Source of the DNA: Gnetum montanum
Taxonomy: Eukaryota; Streptophyta; Gnetopsida; Gnetales; Gnetaceae
DNA: 64,000 nt
Direction: 5' to 3'
Assembly (NCBI GenBank): GCA_015680685.1
Contig: MNCI01014205.1
Location: 864,858 to 928,857, forward strand
The first letter of the stretch is position 1, and each line of letters begins with the position of its first letter. Under the pieces are notes generated by a model. It saw only the letters and a list, made by a program, of their open reading frames with translations, was not told the origin of the DNA and did not search any database. The translations under genes were made by a program, and so were the position numbers. This document shows, in pieces, positions 60,262 to 64,000 of this stretch.

Positions 60262-60625
60262 ATCTTTGCCTAAGAATTGAAAAGGATGATCACAATAGAG
60301 CTCTATAGAATCATACAATGTAGCATCTCTAGGAGGAAAATAGCATATGACAAGGAAAGCACAACCATGTTGACATAATATTTTTAGCCAGACATATTAT
60401 TTATGGTCATTATTTTTTTCTAAAAGCACACAATTTTCAAGATATTTCCTCACTAATACTCCAATGCCACTATAAGGTTTGCCTCTTTATCCTACTTTTG
60501 TATTTCTTACATTAAATTTAATAAATCTAAGAATGACAAAATCTACAAAACCAACATCTTCCTGAGTTTCAACAAAATAAAAAATATCAAAGCTATTAAA
60601 GATGCTACTAATATTTCATTGTATC
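60262..60625 (-). pseudogene. LINE endonuclease, N-terminal part
   Basis: In minus sense it reads FDIFYFVETQEDVGFVDF, RFIKFNVRNTKVG and GKPYSGIGVLVRKYLENCV, then CFPPRDATLYDSIEL up to the element E duplication. These are the early blocks of an APE-type LINE endonuclease (a Glu near the first block, then the G-I-G/V-L-V strand). The frame continues on the far side of E at 51348 towards the DFNARIG motif, so this is the 5' part of the LINE at 48486-51348. Confidence 0.65.
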
Positions 60626-61650
60626 ACTTCATAAAATTCTGATGTTTATTGTAATAAGTAAGATACTCATAAGCATTGAAAATTTTTTTTTAAAAAAAAA
60701 AGATTTTATCTTTAAAATTTTAGGAATACTTTTTTCTTTTGAGCCTAATTTAAATATTTTTTGGAATTATATGGTTAAAAAATTAAAAAGAAATGGAAAG
60801 AGAAGAAGCTCATCCTTGTTGATAAAGGCTTTATTATTAAGAAAATGCTTCAATCTACTCAAGGGTATTACTTTAGCTATGGGGCATCTATAAGAAGCTT
60901 ATTTTGATAAAATTGATCAAATTAGTCATTAGAATCCATGATCTACTATGCAAAATATTAAAGGCTTTTATAAAGTTTCTTAGGATATCTACACTATTTA
61001 CAATAAAAATGGAAGAAATGACCTCATTAATTATTATTAGTAGGATGTTTCTCTATCAGTAAAATGGATTGTCTAATCAGGATATGTAAACAAAAATTTG
61101 CTAATTTGAGTGATGATAAGGTGCTTACCTTTTAAGTTAAAAGACATAAATTTGAGCTTGAGTGTAACTACTTAAAGAGGTTAGCCTTTCACTCATCTAC
61201 TAACCCTCCTAGGACCCTACTTGGTAGGATGGGCATTGAGGATTCAAGTAATAATTTTTTTTTACCATGTTAACTATATGTCTTGAGCTATACTTATAAT
61301 CAAATTATTTTAAAATAATGAGCTGCTAGCCAAGTGGTAAGACTTTTGATTTGAAAACTCTAAGTTATGGGTTTGATTCCAATAGTTAATACTAAGTTAT
61401 AAAGTTTTTATTTCATTTTTGGATTAATATTTCTCATGTGTGTCTAATGTTTTTGCAATGAATCTAATCTTATTTTTCTCTAACAAACATGGTTTCTCTC
61501 TTTTTAGTTTCTCTCTAATGGATTTGATCTCTCCAAAATTTCACTGTGGGAATTCTAAATGTTTTCAACTTTTTCAACCAATATAAAAATTGCTACATCT
61601 TCTATCGATGCAAAAATTTTTGTTGATTCTCAAAATGTAGATTTAGAAGG
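60626..61650. other. Unassigned DNA with SINE-like sequence
   Basis: AT-rich; includes a T/A run at 60677-60705. No supportable ORF. Two tRNA-like stretches occur, one clear (listed next) and one poor (about 61105-61250), where GTGCTTACCTTTTAAGT and TTTGAGCTTGAG stand in A/B-box-like positions. Confidence 0.4.
61316..61440 (+). mobile_element. Probable tRNA-derived SINE head
   Basis: TAGCCAAGTGG (61327-61337) fits a pol III A box and GGGTTTGATTCC (61369-61380) a B box, 42 bp apart start to start. The region between them does not fold as a functional tRNA by eye, and an AT-rich body follows. This is the usual layout of a plant tRNA-derived SINE. The far end is not defined. Confidence 0.5.
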
Positions 61651-62518
61651 TGATGAGTGGTGAGGTAGCCCTACACTCAACCATATGAATACAAGCATTC
61701 ACACACGATCCAATCGAACTCTACAAACGGGCTAGTTGTGTTATCTAGATAGTTACTTGCTGATTGCAGTTTGCTGTCTTTCCACCTGGACTAGTATTTG
61801 CTTTGTCACGTATGGTTTAGTCTAGAGTGATGTGTATGATGTGTTTTCTATTACTATGCTACTCCTAGGGCAATGGAAAATAACTTTCTTTAACCTAAGA
61901 GGGAAAGGGTGAAGATAGTCTAAGATAGCCTAAGTGTAATGAGCATTCGTCCCTTAATCATCCATACACATCTTGGACCTCGTGTACTACCACTGAAATT
62001 ACCAAGCACATGTCCTAGGTATGCTACTGGGATACCAAGTAGTTACACTTAAATGCTCGTGATTAAGTCATACTCATTCCGTGTTTACTAACAAGGGTAG
62101 GAGATGAGGGTAGAGAAATATTAATTATAAAAGCAATAAATAACAATTAAAATTAAATGAATGCTGTAATGATGAAGTAATCTCAATCTTTATTGCCGGT
62201 CATGTGCGTGTCCAAGTACGGCACACTCGAATAAATGTTCTGTACAATTACAATCATCACACTGTGGGCATGCACTAGGGAAAGGGTTGAGAGGAAAAAC
62301 TGACAAAAAGATCCTACTCTAACACTAACTTCCTATGCCTTTCCCATGCGCCCCATTATGTATTTATAGGCTCACAAGGGAACCATGATATCGTGTATCC
62401 AATATCGCTTGTTAGGCCACGATATCGTGTACCTGATATCGAGGGTCCGGGGACTCATCAACCCTAATATCTTGTACCCGATATTTATTACTTTCATAAT
62501 TAATATTTCTTACTTTCA
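61651..62518 (-). repeat. 3' LTR of element F, with anomalous inner end
   Basis: Starts TGATGAGTGG and follows the E LTR, including GATATCG words (62388-62445) and a TATA box (complement of GTATTTATAGG, about 62350-62360). A normal end, GACTCATCA, occurs at 62460. A further 58 bp, with two copies of an ATATTTATTACTTTCAT-like unit, follow before the polypurine tract at 62519. Confidence 0.85.
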
Positions 62519-62689
62519 TACCCCCACGACTGAATAACAACTCGTCCTCGAGTCAAAGAAAGTGAGGAACAAGTTCAATTGATTACACAGTGGATAGGTG
62601 TGGGATTATTGACTACCTAGAAATTTAGTCATGCTATAGTAGAGAGTTGAACACAATAAAATTGGGACACATACACAAGATTACAAAAT

Positions 62690-63137
62690 TTATTGGAACT
62701 CAAGTGGTTCCTGGTGGCGATGGCTCCTCCATGGGTGCCTTTCCTTTGTCTTGTGCTTTAAGCTTCTAAGATTGATACCGTTGAAGAAGTGCCTGACGTT
62801 TCTTCTCTTCTATCTGATGATTATGAGTTGTCCATGTTGATGTTTCAATGTTTAATGGAGTCGACACTTCCCATGGACACAGCAACTATGGGAACACTTA
62901 TTTGGCCTTGACATTCCATGTCGCAAATAGCCATTGTTCCTCTTCATAGGCTCGGGCCCTAACCTTTCCACCTTTTTATTGGCCAGATTGTGCAGTGACA
63001 AGAGGTTCCTAATGGATGTCCAATGATTGTGCCTCCTACTCTACATGTTCTACATGAGGTCCTTGGTCTCTGCCTCCCCCTGGGCATTCAATTGCACCTT
63101 AAGAAGGTCCTCCTTGTTGTCCTCTTTTAGGGGTCAT
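62690..63137 (-). pseudogene. Remnant extra ORF of element F
   Basis: Only the two ends survive. The start at 63137 gives MTPKRG-like codons (MAPKRG in E), and the C-terminal end matches E near 52410-52650. They are joined at about 62965, where E has about 2.3 kb more. The product would be a short remnant. Confidence 0.6.
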
Positions 63138-64000
63138 CTATAATCACACAAAGATCAATTATTAGTAAGGTTATTCAAAGAAGTTCAATTATTTCATACC
63201 TTACTCATTACCTTTAATAAATGTTGAATTCTTTGCTTAGTGTGATTTTAGAGTTAGAAATTTTTTTCAAGGAATTTGCCCTAAAAGTTTAATGTTGGAC
63301 CTAGTTTGTTTAGGTGACACATCAAAGGACACGTAATGGTTTTGAAAAACATTTGATAAAATGATGACAAAGGAAAGAATAGAGTTGGCAATGAAGTACT
63401 CGAAAGGTATAAAATGATGTGGTGGTGTGCAACAAGTACAAGTTACAAAATTCACGCAAGTGGGTCCTCCCCAAAGCAGGTTCCTACCTATAATGCCCTT
63501 ACGTAACCACACCTTAAAATGTTCATAGGCACTAGAAGGGTTAAATGTAATCCACACCAATTCCACAAAACACACACATGTAGATACCACCGTGATGAGG
63601 TATGAATTCAATGCTACACAAGATAGAAGTCACAAATACATGAACAGCAAGATGAGGCAAATTTTAGAAGAGATTGCAGAGATTAGGACATGAGGTAACT
63701 GGCCCAGGGCATAATGAGTCTTAAATGTAGGGCATGATTAATGTGTCATCAACCCGTTGCTCCAAAATCAAGACCAAGTCCATTCCTTCAATCAGTGACA
63801 TCGCATTATTTCATCCCATGGTGGACATTCATAAGAGGATCATGACAGCAAGGTGTACGATCACTTGGCATTTTGTGCAAGGGAGGAGTGATTGGGAATT
63901 TGCAGCACACTTGTCTTGATCTTTTTCTCACTTTTTGCTTGGCTGCTTTGGCACAATGTTTTTCTCGCTCTTTTTTTTTGTTTTGTTTTTTTTTTTTTTT
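63138..64000 (-). other. Spacer of element F to the window edge
   Basis: Collinear with E 55118-56480 except for the internal deletion near 63348. The conserved GTGGGTCCTCCCCAAAGC block is at 63453-63470. A T-rich run ends the window. No supportable ORF. Confidence 0.55.

Larger units (their letters stand above)
51349..60266 (-). mobile_element. Element E: non-autonomous gag + extra-ORF LTR element in a LINE, minus strand
   Basis: Target duplication ATCTT at 51349-51353 and 60262-60266. In element sense it holds a 5' LTR (59402-60261), PBS (59383-59400), gag (57090-59269), ~2 kb spacer, extra ORF (52410-55117), polypurine tract and 3' LTR (51354-52212). No pol sequence is present. It is the same family as D and F. 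It was inserted within a LINE endonuclease frame, the two halves of which rejoin across it. LTRs are about 85% identical by eye over 180 bases, with mainly transition differences. Confidence 0.92.
61651..64000 (-). mobile_element. Element F: 3' part of a D/E-family element, internally deleted
   Basis: Minus strand, 3' end only; the rest lies beyond the window. The polypurine tract (62519) and the first ~450 bp match E. The sequence then skips about 2.3 kb of the extra ORF (E 52660-54970) near 62965, and a further ~500-600 bp of spacer near 63348. The second deletion removes the internal PPT-like copy and promoter-like module. Downstream blocks (GTGGGTCCTCCCCAAAGC at 63453, the shared tract to 63900) follow E closely. 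Confidence 0.82.

Noticed and set aside
61322-61395. Functional tRNA gene
   Set aside because: A and B boxes are present but acceptor and anticodon stems do not pair by eye; better explained as a SINE head.

Overview
The window looks like repeat-dense intergenic DNA from a seed plant with a large genome. I found no convincing host protein-coding gene. The sequence is AT-rich and depleted in CG. Almost all of it is old Ty3/gypsy-type LTR retrotransposons inserted beside and inside one another and decayed by stops, frameshifts and C-to-T/G-to-A changes. The plant assignment rests on tRNA-Asp-like primer sites, Athila/Tat-like Gag, RT and integrase motifs, two kinds of degenerate LINE, and a tRNA-type SINE. 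The species cannot be named from the sequence; a gymnosperm or another giant-genome plant would fit.

Layout. (1) 96-24575: two tandem minus-strand elements, A and B, share the middle of three LTRs (LTR-A-LTR-B-LTR). Each reads, in its own sense, PBS, gag, protease-RT-RNaseH-integrase, a ~2 kb non-coding spacer, a large extra ORF in the env position, then a polypurine tract. (2) 24576-27954: unassigned DNA with degenerate repeats. (3) 27955-46881: plus-strand element D, with a CTTTT target duplication, encodes gag and the extra ORF but no pol. Its extra ORF is split by minus-strand element C (34651-44524, duplication CTCCT), which has gag-pol but no extra ORF. (4) 46882-61650: degenerate LINE fragments on the minus strand, cut by element E (51349-60266, duplication ATCTT). 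E has D's architecture (gag plus extra ORF, no pol) in the opposite orientation. (5) 60626-61650: unassigned DNA with SINE-like sequence. (6) 61651-64000: the 3' end of element F, related to E but deleted for most of the extra ORF; it runs off the window.

The elements are variants of one modular plan. A and B are complete, C has pol without the extra ORF, and D and E have the extra ORF without pol, so D and E would need proteins in trans. The most unusual observation is in the spacer before the extra ORF. In A, B, D and E it carries a second promoter-like module, a short motif array followed by a TATA box, that resembles the same element's own LTR promoter. C and F lack both the complete extra ORF and this module. 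That suggests the extra ORF travels with its own internal promoter. All coordinates of decayed coding regions are approximate, and similarity statements were made by eye.
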